Origin: Bacteroidia bacterium
Lineage (GTDB): Bacteria > Bacteroidota > Bacteroidia > Bacteroidales > Dysgonomonadaceae
Assembly: GCA_030538215.1 (NCBI GenBank)
Contig: JAUNUM010000004.1
Location: 1 to 64,000 of the forward strand
Direction of reading: 5' to 3'
Length of the DNA: 64,000 nt
The notes below the pieces were generated by a model, which saw nothing but the letters and a program-made list of their open reading frames with translations, did not search any database and was not told where the DNA came from. Position numbers and translations under genes: made by a program. Below are positions 9,639 through 18,110 of the stretch, piece by piece. Position 1 is the first letter of the stretch. Every line of letters starts with the position of its first letter.

Positions 9639-11759
9639 ATGAGAACATTAACAATATTCATTTTTTCGTTATTATTCTTCTGTGTTGCGGCACAAGAAGG
9701 TATAAAATTTGAGAATCTTTCCTTTAACGAAGCATTAACAAAAGCCAAAGAAGATAAAAAGGCGGTTTTTATCGATTGCTTTACCGAGTGGTGTGGCCCT
9801 TGTAAAACCATGGATAAAGAAGTATTTCCCCAGCTCGAAACGGGGAAATACTTTGCACCACGCTTTGTTTCCGTTAAATTCGACATGGAAAAAGGAGAAG
9901 GAGTTGAGTTGGCAAAAAAATTCGGCGTTACCAAATTTCCTACATTCCTTATCATTTCCCCTAACGGAGAAGAACTCCACCGAGTGGTGGGCTCCTCGAA
10001 AACAGAAGATTTCATAAAAAAAATAGACAGGGGACTCGATAAAACAACGGCTTTGACAAACTTAGACCAACTATATAAAAGCGGCAAACTAGAAAATAAA
10101 CATTACGTTAACTACCAAATTGCGCTGTCTAACGCCAGCAGAAAAGACGAAGCCGACAAACTTTTAACCGAATTGTGGGGTAAATTGAGTGACGAAGAAA
10201 AATCACAACCCGAATACTGGTGGATATACGATAATCCTAAAATAGCTACATTACAAAGTCCTTATTTTCAGTTTTTGGAAAATAATTTATCTGCATTTAA
10301 AAAGCAAGGAGAAGAGAAGATAAGCAAATATATGTACGAAAAATATCTTCCCGTGATTGATAGTTATGTTTATGGTTACGCAAGCGAACAAGAAGGTTTC
10401 GAATGCGCTGAAATAGACCGTTTAATGGAGAAAATAAACACCTGGAATATCTCAGACGGGAACGTTATGTGGAATATGTGCCGATTAGGTAAAGCGCGAT
10501 GCGAAGGAAACACAAGCAAAGCAGTAACCATAATGGAAGAATTACAACCTCAACTATCTCCAGACAAATATTCCAGATTATTGGGACCTTTAGAGCTTAT
10601 ATCCAAAAAGGGAACAAAGGATGAGTTAATAGCTGCGATAAAAGTTTTAGAAAAAGCAAGAGCAACAGCCACAGGTAAGGGGAAAGAGTTGTTAACATCC
10701 TACATATCAACTTACAGAAAGTTATCGGTAACCGGCATTTCATTTGAAAACATGAGTTTCAATGAGGTTTTGGAAATTGCTAAAAAAGAGAACAAATTGA
10801 TATTTATGGATGCTTACACGTCGTGGTGCGGACCGTGCAAGCAAATGGCTCAAACAGTTTTTACCAACGAAAAGGTAGGCGATTTCTTCAACAAAAATTT
10901 TATCAATGTAAAAATTGATATGGAAAAAGGCGAAGGACCCGATTTAGCGAAAAAATATGGAGTTACGGCCTACCCCACTTATTTACTTATTCGTCCCGAC
11001 GGTATTTTGCAATATTCAGCTTATGGTTTTATGGAACCCGATAAATTTATTAAAACCATTTCAGAAGGGTTGGACACAAAAAACTCCATAAATGTTCAGA
11101 AAATGAAGTATGAAGCCGGCAATAGAACTAAAGAGTTTCTTACTTTATACTCAATACTGCTGTTCAAAAGTGGTCATCCCGAAGCATATAAAGTATCCAA
11201 AGATCTGCTGCAATATCTCAACAAGCGTGAGAAGTTTTCTCCCGAATATTGGTATATCTATGATAACGTACTTGCCGTAAAAGATTTTGAAAAAGAATAT
11301 GAGTTTGTTTTAAAAAACATCGACAAATATTACGAAAACATCGGACATGAGCGCGTGGACAGCACCTTAAGCATGATGTACAGATTAAAAGCGCTGTATT
11401 CCATAAATCACGAACAGTACCGTCTCACAAACGAGAAGATAGCACTTATGGAAAAAGAAATTACCGAATTGGATTTTTCTGACAAGCACATGCTGCTGGC
11501 CTTTATGAGACTTGCAAAAGTTGCTCTGACCAAGAATAAAGATTTGTTTCTCAAAGCCGCCGAAGAAGAAAGCTCCGGACGGCTAAGCGCCGAAACTTTC
11601 CCGTATATGGATCTTACAGAGTTCGCACTTCAAGAGGCAAATAAAGGACAGCGTGAGAGATGGAAAAATATCGGGCAAAAGCTTTTGTTGCAAATGGAAC
11701 AAAGCTTTAAAAAAAGTCAATTGCAAGGATTCATAAGCAATGTTTTCGCGGAAAAATAA
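9639..11759 (+). CDS. Periplasmic protein with two tandem thioredoxin domains
   Basis: A 706-residue exported protein (signal peptide IFSLLFFCVAAQ). It contains two thioredoxin-fold units, each about 150 residues plus a helical tail of about 200. Both keep the redox motif WCGPC (Cys52/Cys55 and Cys397/Cys400), a conserved FDMEKGEG/IDMEKGEG segment and the cis-proline region (KFPTFLI, AYPTYLL). The halves align along their length, so the gene arose by internal duplication. It starts 8 bp after the PKD-like gene and precedes a stand-alone DsbD N-terminal domain gene by 38 bp. It probably reduces disulfides in the periplasm or on imported substrate; direction of electron flow is inferred only. 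Confidence 0.85.
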   Translation: MRTLTIFIFSLLFFCVAAQEGIKFENLSFNEALTKAKEDKKAVFIDCFTEWCGPCKTMDKEVFPQLETGKYFAPRFVSVKFDMEKGEGVELAKKFGVTKFPTFLIISPNGEELHRVVGSSKTEDFIKKIDRGLDKTTALTNLDQLYKSGKLENKHYVNYQIALSNASRKDEADKLLTELWGKLSDEEKSQPEYWWIYDNPKIATLQSPYFQFLENNLSAFKKQGEEKISKYMYEKYLPVIDSYVYGYASEQEGFECAEIDRLMEKINTWNISDGNVMWNMCRLGKARCEGNTSKAVTIMEELQPQLSPDKYSRLLGPLELISKKGTKDELIAAIKVLEKARATATGKGKELLTSYISTYRKLSVTGISFENMSFNEVLEIAKKENKLIFMDAYTSWCGPCKQMAQTVFTNEKVGDFFNKNFINVKIDMEKGEGPDLAKKYGVTAYPTYLLIRPDGILQYSAYGFMEPDKFIKTISEGLDTKNSINVQKMKYEAGNRTKEFLTLYSILLFKSGHPEAYKVSKDLLQYLNKREKFSPEYWYIYDNVLAVKDFEKEYEFVLKNIDKYYENIGHERVDSTLSMMYRLKALYSINHEQYRLTNEKIALMEKEITELDFSDKHMLLAFMRLAKVALTKNKDLFLKAAEEESSGRLSAETFPYMDLTEFALQEANKGQRERWKNIGQKLLLQMEQSFKKSQLQGFISNVFAEK

Positions 11760-11770
11760 GCAGTTTTTAG

Positions 11771-11778
11771 TAACTTTG
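11771..11778 (+). promoter_or_regulatory. -7 promoter box before the DsbD N-domain gene
   Basis: TAACTTTG matches the Bacteroidota -7 consensus TAnnTTTG exactly and ends 19 bp before the ATG at 11798. It suggests that the DsbD-N gene can be transcribed separately from the SusCD operon. No strong -33 element is evident. Confidence 0.5.
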
Positions 11779-11797
11779 TAAATTAAATTTATAAAAT

Positions 11798-12286
11798 ATG
11801 AATCTAAAAAGTATAATTACGTGTGTATTATTAGCTTTCGCTATATTTCAAGCTTCGGCACAACAAAATGTAGTAAATTGGAAGTTCAGTCTGCAAGACA
11901 AAGGTAACGGCGAAATTGAATTGGTTGCCGATGCCCGTATTCAAGCAGGATGGCATTTATATGACACAAATATTCCTAAAAACACTGCATTTCCAACAAC
12001 TCTAAGTATAACAAAAATCGCAGGTGTCAAAATCATAGGGCAGTTCAAAGCCACACAAAAACCTCACATATCGTTCGATCCTGTTTTTAATGCGGAAATT
12101 GGAACATTCGAGAAATCGGCAAAATTTGTACAACGATTTAAAATAACCGATAAAGCAAAATTTATACTTGAGGGCGATGTACGCGCTCAGGCTTGTGACG
12201 ATGAAACTTGTACACCTCCTCTACCCAACCATTTTACCTTTAAAGCATCGGATTTGGCTACAATCAAATCCTCAAAAAGCAAATAG
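11798..12286 (+). CDS. Stand-alone DsbD N-terminal (alpha) domain protein
   Basis: A 162-residue periplasmic protein with signal peptide (AFAIFQASAQQ) and a single DsbD alpha-like domain. It keeps GWHLYDT, SFDPVF, GDVRAQACDDETCTPPLP with the paired cysteines (QACDDETC). It closely matches the N-terminal domain of the full DsbD at 31512 (most positions identical by eye, for example NVVNWKFSLQDKGNGEIELV) but has no membrane or thioredoxin part. Synonymous sites differ, so the duplication is old and the protein conserved. DsbD alpha normally passes electrons to periplasmic partners. The neighbouring tandem thioredoxin protein is a possible partner. Confidence 0.85.
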   Translation: MNLKSIITCVLLAFAIFQASAQQNVVNWKFSLQDKGNGEIELVADARIQAGWHLYDTNIPKNTAFPTTLSITKIAGVKIIGQFKATQKPHISFDPVFNAEIGTFEKSAKFVQRFKITDKAKFILEGDVRAQACDDETCTPPLPNHFTFKASDLATIKSSKSK

Positions 12287-12355
12287 AAATATCTCTTTAA
12301 ATCGGAATGTTTTTTACTTAGTGAAATTAAAAAAATCAAACATCCGACGTACACA

Positions 12356-12392
12356 ACAAAAAACGGAGAAAGACATATTCTCCGTTTTTTTA
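12356..12392 (+). terminator. Rho-independent terminator after cluster 1
   Basis: Inverted repeat ACGGAGAA (12363-12370) / TTCTCCGT (12378-12385), flanked by a run of A on the left and TTTTTT on the right. The T-run follows the stem directly. It ends the first SusCD cluster ~75 bp after the DsbD-N gene. Confidence 0.8.
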
Positions 12393-12468
12393 TTACCGAT
12401 TAAGCTTCCAACTTCACTTTAAAAAACGATTTATCTTCAAAAACATTCTTTTTCTTCAAACTTTTATG

Positions 12469-12476
12469 TTAATTTG
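12469..12476 (+). promoter_or_regulatory. Possible -7 box of the second ECF sigma gene
   Basis: TTAATTTG, identical to the octamer before the first ECF sigma gene at 552-559 and one mismatch from TAnnTTTG. It ends 20 bp before the ATG at 12497. Confidence 0.35.
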
Positions 12477-12496
12477 CAACTTATTTCACATCGAAA

Positions 12497-13078
12497 ATGG
12501 TATTTTCTCACGATATAAAGGATATTTACAATCATCACATTGACGAGTTATACGCCTATGCCATACATTTAGGATTCGACAAAAATACCGTTATGGATGC
12601 CATTCACGATGTGTTTTTTCGCTTGTGTAACAATCAATCACAGCTAAACTCTGTTACAAATATCCGCGCTTATTTATTTGGAGCACTTAAAAACACATTA
12701 CTAAATACCATCAGGAACAATAAAGAATACCTATCTATAGAAGACTTTCCTATGCCGGAAAATCACTATTTCAATATTAAAGTTTCAATTGAAGATTATT
12801 TAATTAATAGTGAAGAAGAAGAAAAAATACGTCAGTTAATAAATAATATGCTTAATAGCTTAACTCCTCGACAACGTGAAATTGTTTATTTGCGGTATAT
12901 TGAAGAATATGACTACGAAGAAATTACCCATAAAATGGGCATTGATATAAACTCTTGTCATAAATTAATGCATAAAGCTATGAGCACACTGCGAAATCAA
13001 TTCGGAATATATTCATTTTTGCTTATTAATACTTCGCATCAACTTTTCACGGCAATTTTCACCTCAAATAACATTTAA
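12497..13078 (+). CDS. ECF-type sigma factor, paralogue of the 583 gene
   Basis: A 193-residue ECF sigma factor: region 2 at about 8-75 (YNHHIDELYAYAIHLGF, MDAIHDVFFRLC) and region 4 at about 118-170 (LTPRQREIVYLRYIEEYDYEEIT, then CHKLMHKAMSTLR). It is clearly paralogous to the first sigma factor, sharing region 2 and the LMHKAM motif. A C-terminal hydrophobic extension of about 20 residues (FLLINTSHQLFTAIF) is not part of the core fold. It is followed after 209 bp by its FecR partner and the second SusCD pair, which it probably controls. Confidence 0.92.
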   Translation: MVFSHDIKDIYNHHIDELYAYAIHLGFDKNTVMDAIHDVFFRLCNNQSQLNSVTNIRAYLFGALKNTLLNTIRNNKEYLSIEDFPMPENHYFNIKVSIEDYLINSEEEEKIRQLINNMLNSLTPRQREIVYLRYIEEYDYEEITHKMGIDINSCHKLMHKAMSTLRNQFGIYSFLLINTSHQLFTAIFTSNNI

Positions 13079-13287
13079 AAGCCTAATTAGAGCAAAAAAC
13101 TATCATCCATAGCTTCATATTTTTTTTATTTTCTTTCTTATTACGCAAGTTTTATAAACTTATGTAATATTTTTTCACAAAAAAGGGAAGATTTTTCATT
13201 TTGTTGTGTCTTTAATATAATAGGCAACAAGTATAGAGAGTTCTAATTATTTCACTATTTTTTAATATTTACTCTAAAGACCAACAA

Positions 13288-14481
13288 ATGCAGAAAGAAC
13301 TACCTCAAAAAACATTCAAGAGTTTTGCTGATTTTTTGCAAGATAAAAAATTTGTGCAGTGGAAATTGTTCCCAACAAATGAATCTGAAGCTTATTGGAA
13401 TAACTTTATTGAGCAGTATCCCAATCTGGCACCTCTACTTAAAGAAGCTGAGAAACATTTTGTTAATATAAGAATAGAAAAAGATGAACTTTCCGATACC
13501 GAAAAACTTCAACTATGGCAAAACATACAACAAGGTACTTACAAAAAAACAAAAAGAACTTTTAGTATTCATCAAAAATGGATTACTATCGTTGCAGCAG
13601 CTTGTGCTATCCTCGTTTTTGTAATCGGATTAAATTTATATTTATCAGAAAAAAAATCAAACAATGCCGAATTTGGCAATGAACTCATCGTAGGCAACAC
13701 CCAAAGCCCCGAAAACATCCAATTAATAACAGGCAACACAATCTCCACTTTTGAGCAAGATATAGAAATAAAAGTAGATAACGGAGTAGCACTAATTGAC
13801 GAAGGAAGCCAAAACGAAAAGAAAATTGATATTATAGATAACACCACAATTAATAAATTGATTGTACCGTATGGGAAACGCTCAAAAATACAACTTTCCG
13901 ACGGGAGTATCGTTTGGTTAAACTCAGGATCTACGCTCGAATTTCCTTCAAAATTTGCCAAAGAAAGTCGCGAAATAAAACTTCAAGGAGAACTCTATAT
14001 AGAAGTTGCACCAAATAAAAAAAGTCCGTTATATGTTCATACTCCACGATTTAGCGTAGAGGCAGTGGGCACTGCATTCAACGTATCGGCATACAATGCA
14101 TCTGAGCTGGCTGCCGTATTGGTTGAAGGACAAATTAACGTGCATTCAAAAAATAACGTAAAAAATGTCAAGCCCAATGAAATAGCGACCATCGACGAAA
14201 TAGGAAATATTTCAACAAAACAAATATTTACAGAGAGCTATACAAGTTGGAGAAGTGGATATCTCCTATTTGAAGATACACCAATGGCAACCGTATTAAC
14301 CCAAATAGGGCGCTACTACAACCTAAAATTTAAATACTCAGAAAACTCACAACTACAAAGCATAACATGTACCGGAAAATTGTATTTATCTGATAATTTA
14401 GATCACATAATGAGATCCTTGTCTCTATTATCAAATACCACCTATAATAGAAAAGACAACACAATTATCATAACAAATTAA
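13288..14481 (+). CDS. FecR family anti-sigma factor, second copy
   Basis: A 397-residue inner-membrane protein with a cytoplasmic N-terminal part, a membrane helix near residues 95-115 (WITIVAAACAILVFVIGLNLYL) and a periplasmic FecR domain. The block from IQLITGNTISTF through VPYGKRSKIQLSDGS and VWLNSGSTLEFPSKF is nearly the same as in the FecR at 1256, so both regulators share ancestry. The C-terminal half has diverged more. ATG 13288 is the natural start. The partner receptor is the STN-bearing SusC at 14559. Confidence 0.92.
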   Translation: MQKELPQKTFKSFADFLQDKKFVQWKLFPTNESEAYWNNFIEQYPNLAPLLKEAEKHFVNIRIEKDELSDTEKLQLWQNIQQGTYKKTKRTFSIHQKWITIVAAACAILVFVIGLNLYLSEKKSNNAEFGNELIVGNTQSPENIQLITGNTISTFEQDIEIKVDNGVALIDEGSQNEKKIDIIDNTTINKLIVPYGKRSKIQLSDGSIVWLNSGSTLEFPSKFAKESREIKLQGELYIEVAPNKKSPLYVHTPRFSVEAVGTAFNVSAYNASELAAVLVEGQINVHSKNNVKNVKPNEIATIDEIGNISTKQIFTESYTSWRSGYLLFEDTPMATVLTQIGRYYNLKFKYSENSQLQSITCTGKLYLSDNLDHIMRSLSLLSNTTYNRKDNTIIITN

Positions 14482-14558
14482 TCGTACAATATCTATATTG
14501 AGAGAGTATTGAAAGATTTTTCAAAAAATTTATAAATTAATCTATAAACCTCACCCGT

Positions 14559-17500
14559 ATGAAGTGTTATTTAAACAAAAAACACAAGCAAGACAGCAAG
14601 CAACAATGCAGAAGTAAGTTTCTGACACTGCTTTTTATTTTTCTATTTATTTCGTATGCGAACGTTTACTCCCAGAGTAATCTCACATTAAATATGAAAG
14701 ATGTGTCGCTACGACAAGTATTCAACGAAATTGAGAAAAAAAGCGATTATGTTTTTTTATTTTCAAATAGTTTGAAGGACGAAGCCGGAAAGAAAATAAA
14801 TATCGATATCTCTTCTGAAAATATAGAAGAAATATTAACAGTAGTTACCAAAAACACAGGTATCGTTTATGAAATTCTGGGCAAACAAGTTATACTATAC
14901 AAAAACAGTAGTTATATTGCAGCAAAACCGGGAAATGAGTCAACACAACCATCACAGAACTCTATTGTTATCAATGGTATAGTAAAAGATGAAGATGGTT
15001 ACGAAATTCCCGGTGCAACCATAATTATTGCCGAAACAAACCGAGGAACTGCTACCGATATTGACGGTAAATTCACACTTACACTCACACCTGACGAAAA
15101 AACACTCATCATTTCCTATGTAGGAATGAAACGTTTAGTTGTTCCCATAGGAAACAAAACCAGTTTCGAAATACAACTCAAACACGATCAGGAAATGCTC
15201 AAAGAACTTATCGTTACCGGATACCAAACTATCTCGAAAGAGCAATCAACCGGTTCATACGTAAGTATCTCTCCTTATGCCCTCGAAGGCAAATTACAAA
15301 CCAATATCATGTCCAGACTCGAAGGACAAGTGCCCGGATTAATCAAAAACAACAAAGGAGAACTCTCGCTACGCGGTATCGTATCGCTTAAAGGACAAAC
15401 ACAACCGTTGTTGGTTGTTGACGGCACTCCTTTTGAAGGTGATATAAAAAGTATCAATCCCTCTATCATTGACAATATCACTATTTTGAAAGATGCCGCA
15501 GCTGCTTCTATTTATGGAGCACGTGCCGCCAACGGTGTTATTGTTATTTCCACAAAACGCGGAACCATGGATGGACGCACACATGTGTCGTATGATGGAA
15601 GTGTGAGAATAACCGGCAAGCCCGATATCAATTATCTGAACCTTATCAATAGCAAAGAATTGGTAGATGTACAAATAGATGCTTTTAGATATAACACCCA
15701 AAAATGGGATGACATTAAATTGAAACGCGAACTCCTAGATCCCGTGAGCGAAATGCTTTATAAACATCGTGCCAACCTAATTACAAACGAAGACCTAAAC
15801 AAAGGATTAGATCTCTACCGTTCGTTAGACAACAAAGAGCAAGTAGTAAAAGAATTCCTTCGCTCAAGTGTTGTTCACCAACACAACGTAACGCTAACAA
15901 GTGGAAACGAAAAAAGCCGTTACATCGCTACCGTTAACTATATGGGCGATTACGGAAGTATACGCCACCAAAAAGACGAGCAGCTTGGTTTCACGTTCCG
16001 CAATAACATCCAGTTTTTTCCTTGGTTGAAATCCGACTTCGGAGTTGCCGGTAGTTTCACCACACACAGATCCGAAAACGGAATGCTAACACTGTCGCAT
16101 TTCTTATCAATAGTGCCCAGCTACTATATGTTGCGCGATAAAGATGGCAAACCAACTACTATACCATATAGTAAAAAGAAAGAAGAATTAGAGCGTTTGA
16201 TACGCTTAGGATTGAAAGACGAATCTTATAATCCGATACGAAACAGAGCCGAAGAAACAACCATAAACAAAAATAATTACTACAGAGTACATGCCGGCTT
16301 TAATGTGAAGTTGAATAACAACCTTAATTTGGACTTAAACTACCAAACAGAATATGCATCGGGCAAAAACAAAAACTTAAAGAGCGAACACTCGCACTAC
16401 ATTCGCAACATGATTAATGATGCGGCACAAATTGAGCCGGAAACCAATCGTATTATTTACAACATACCCGAAGGCGGTTATATGAGAGAAAAACGCAATG
16501 ACATGTATGCTTATACAATGCGCGCACAGCTAAACTATTCTAAGAACAAAGGCAACCATTATTTGTCAGGACTTTTAGGAGCCGAACGACGCTTAATGAG
16601 AACAACCGGAACGAACTCATACTATTTTGGATACGATGACACTGGAATTGGATTTCAATCAATTGACCCAAACAAATTAAGCAGACTTGTTGGTACAGAA
16701 AGCCTTGATGGATCTTTCCAATACAATATAATTAGTGATCAATGGTTAGAACATATCGATGACCGATTTATATCTTTCTATGGAAACGCCGCATACTCCT
16801 ATGCAGGAAGATATAAACTGACGGGAAGTATCCGTATCGACCAATCAAACCTATTTGGTACCGATCCTAAATATCAATACCGCCCACTATGGTCAGTAGG
16901 TGCCGGATGGAATATAATGCAAGAAAAATTTATGCAATCGCAAAAAACAATATCTAGTTTAGAATTAAGAGCATCATACGGTATTGGTGGTAACATACCA
17001 AAAGATGTGGGCCCGTATCTCACATTAAAAGGCCCCATGTACAATGAACAACAAGATGCTTTTGAACTTTCGATGTTAAATCCCGCAAACCCTGAACTAC
17101 GCTGGGAGAAAACCGCATCTACCAATATCGGTTTAGACTTTGGATTCTTAGATAACCGAATTGGAGGAACCATTGAGTATTACAATAAATATACGACCGA
17201 CTTGTTAGGTACTCGCGAAACCGATGCAACACATGGATTCAGCAGTCGATTGCGCAATTATGGTACAATGTCGAATACAGGTATTGAAGTTTCGCTTAAT
17301 ACGATAAATGTTTTAACAGATAATTTTTCATGGAATACCATCTTTAATTTCAGCTACAACAAAAATAAGTTGATCGACGTGTATGATGCCGAAATGAATG
17401 TGTCCAGCTATTTAAATAATGCTACGTTCGTAAAAGGATATCCGGCATTCGCTCTTTTTTCTACTAAATTTGCCGGATTAGATACTGCTGGAGCACCACT

Positions 17501-18098
17501 CTATTACACGGCTAAAGGTGAAAAAACAAGCCAACCAACATCAATCAACGATTTAGTTTACTCGGGCACCACTGTTCCGCCCTATAGTGCATCGTTTACT
17601 TCCAATTTCAACTATAAGAACTTCGGATTGTCACTCTTGTTTGTTTACTACGGAGGGCACATTATTCGAGATGTATCCGCACCTTATACCAACACTATTC
17701 CCACACTGGAGCGTACCTATAACGTCACAAAAGAGATATTGAACAGATGGCAAAAGCCGGGAGATGAAAACAAACCCGAAACCACACCTGCTTTTTCAAG
17801 ATCAATGGAACTATACGAAACAGGAATGTATTGGCAGACATCTGATAGACATATCTTGAAAGGCGACTACATTAAATTACGCGATATTTCGTTTACGTAC
17901 AGTTTTGAACAATCACTCTTCAAAAAGTGGAATATCGAATCGATGATGGCAACTCTGCAAATTCAAGACATTGCATATTGGTATGCCAATAAAAAGAACT
18001 TTGATCCCGAAACAGCATCTATCGATTTTGGTGGTAGAGCAATAAAAAGTTTGCGTCAATCGCCATCCTGTACAATCGGACTTTCTATCAACTTTTAA
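14559..18098 (+). CDS. SusC/RagA-type TonB-dependent transporter with STN domain, second
   Basis: A 1179-residue receptor. Signal peptide to about residue 39 (ANVYSQ), STN domain about 41-115, carboxypeptidase-regulatory-like domain about 137-207 (IPGATIIIAETNRGTATD), TonB-box-like MLKELIVTGY 213-222, plug with GARAANGVIVISTKRG, and a long barrel ending IGLSINF. The STN domain fits control through the FecR/sigma pair directly upstream. SusD follows by 12 bp. Sequence outside the conserved motifs differs much from the first SusC, so a different substrate is likely. Confidence 0.95.
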   Translation: MKCYLNKKHKQDSKQQCRSKFLTLLFIFLFISYANVYSQSNLTLNMKDVSLRQVFNEIEKKSDYVFLFSNSLKDEAGKKINIDISSENIEEILTVVTKNTGIVYEILGKQVILYKNSSYIAAKPGNESTQPSQNSIVINGIVKDEDGYEIPGATIIIAETNRGTATDIDGKFTLTLTPDEKTLIISYVGMKRLVVPIGNKTSFEIQLKHDQEMLKELIVTGYQTISKEQSTGSYVSISPYALEGKLQTNIMSRLEGQVPGLIKNNKGELSLRGIVSLKGQTQPLLVVDGTPFEGDIKSINPSIIDNITILKDAAAASIYGARAANGVIVISTKRGTMDGRTHVSYDGSVRITGKPDINYLNLINSKELVDVQIDAFRYNTQKWDDIKLKRELLDPVSEMLYKHRANLITNEDLNKGLDLYRSLDNKEQVVKEFLRSSVVHQHNVTLTSGNEKSRYIATVNYMGDYGSIRHQKDEQLGFTFRNNIQFFPWLKSDFGVAGSFTTHRSENGMLTLSHFLSIVPSYYMLRDKDGKPTTIPYSKKKEELERLIRLGLKDESYNPIRNRAEETTINKNNYYRVHAGFNVKLNNNLNLDLNYQTEYASGKNKNLKSEHSHYIRNMINDAAQIEPETNRIIYNIPEGGYMREKRNDMYAYTMRAQLNYSKNKGNHYLSGLLGAERRLMRTTGTNSYYFGYDDTGIGFQSIDPNKLSRLVGTESLDGSFQYNIISDQWLEHIDDRFISFYGNAAYSYAGRYKLTGSIRIDQSNLFGTDPKYQYRPLWSVGAGWNIMQEKFMQSQKTISSLELRASYGIGGNIPKDVGPYLTLKGPMYNEQQDAFELSMLNPANPELRWEKTASTNIGLDFGFLDNRIGGTIEYYNKYTTDLLGTRETDATHGFSSRLRNYGTMSNTGIEVSLNTINVLTDNFSWNTIFNFSYNKNKLIDVYDAEMNVSSYLNNATFVKGYPAFALFSTKFAGLDTAGAPLYYTAKGEKTSQPTSINDLVYSGTTVPPYSASFTSNFNYKNFGLSLLFVYYGGHIIRDVSAPYTNTIPTLERTYNVTKEILNRWQKPGDENKPETTPAFSRSMELYETGMYWQTSDRHILKGDYIKLRDISFTYSFEQSLFKKWNIESMMATLQIQDIAYWYANKKNFDPETASIDFGGRAIKSLRQSPSCTIGLSINF

Positions 18099-18110
18099 AA
18101 TCTCAACAAA

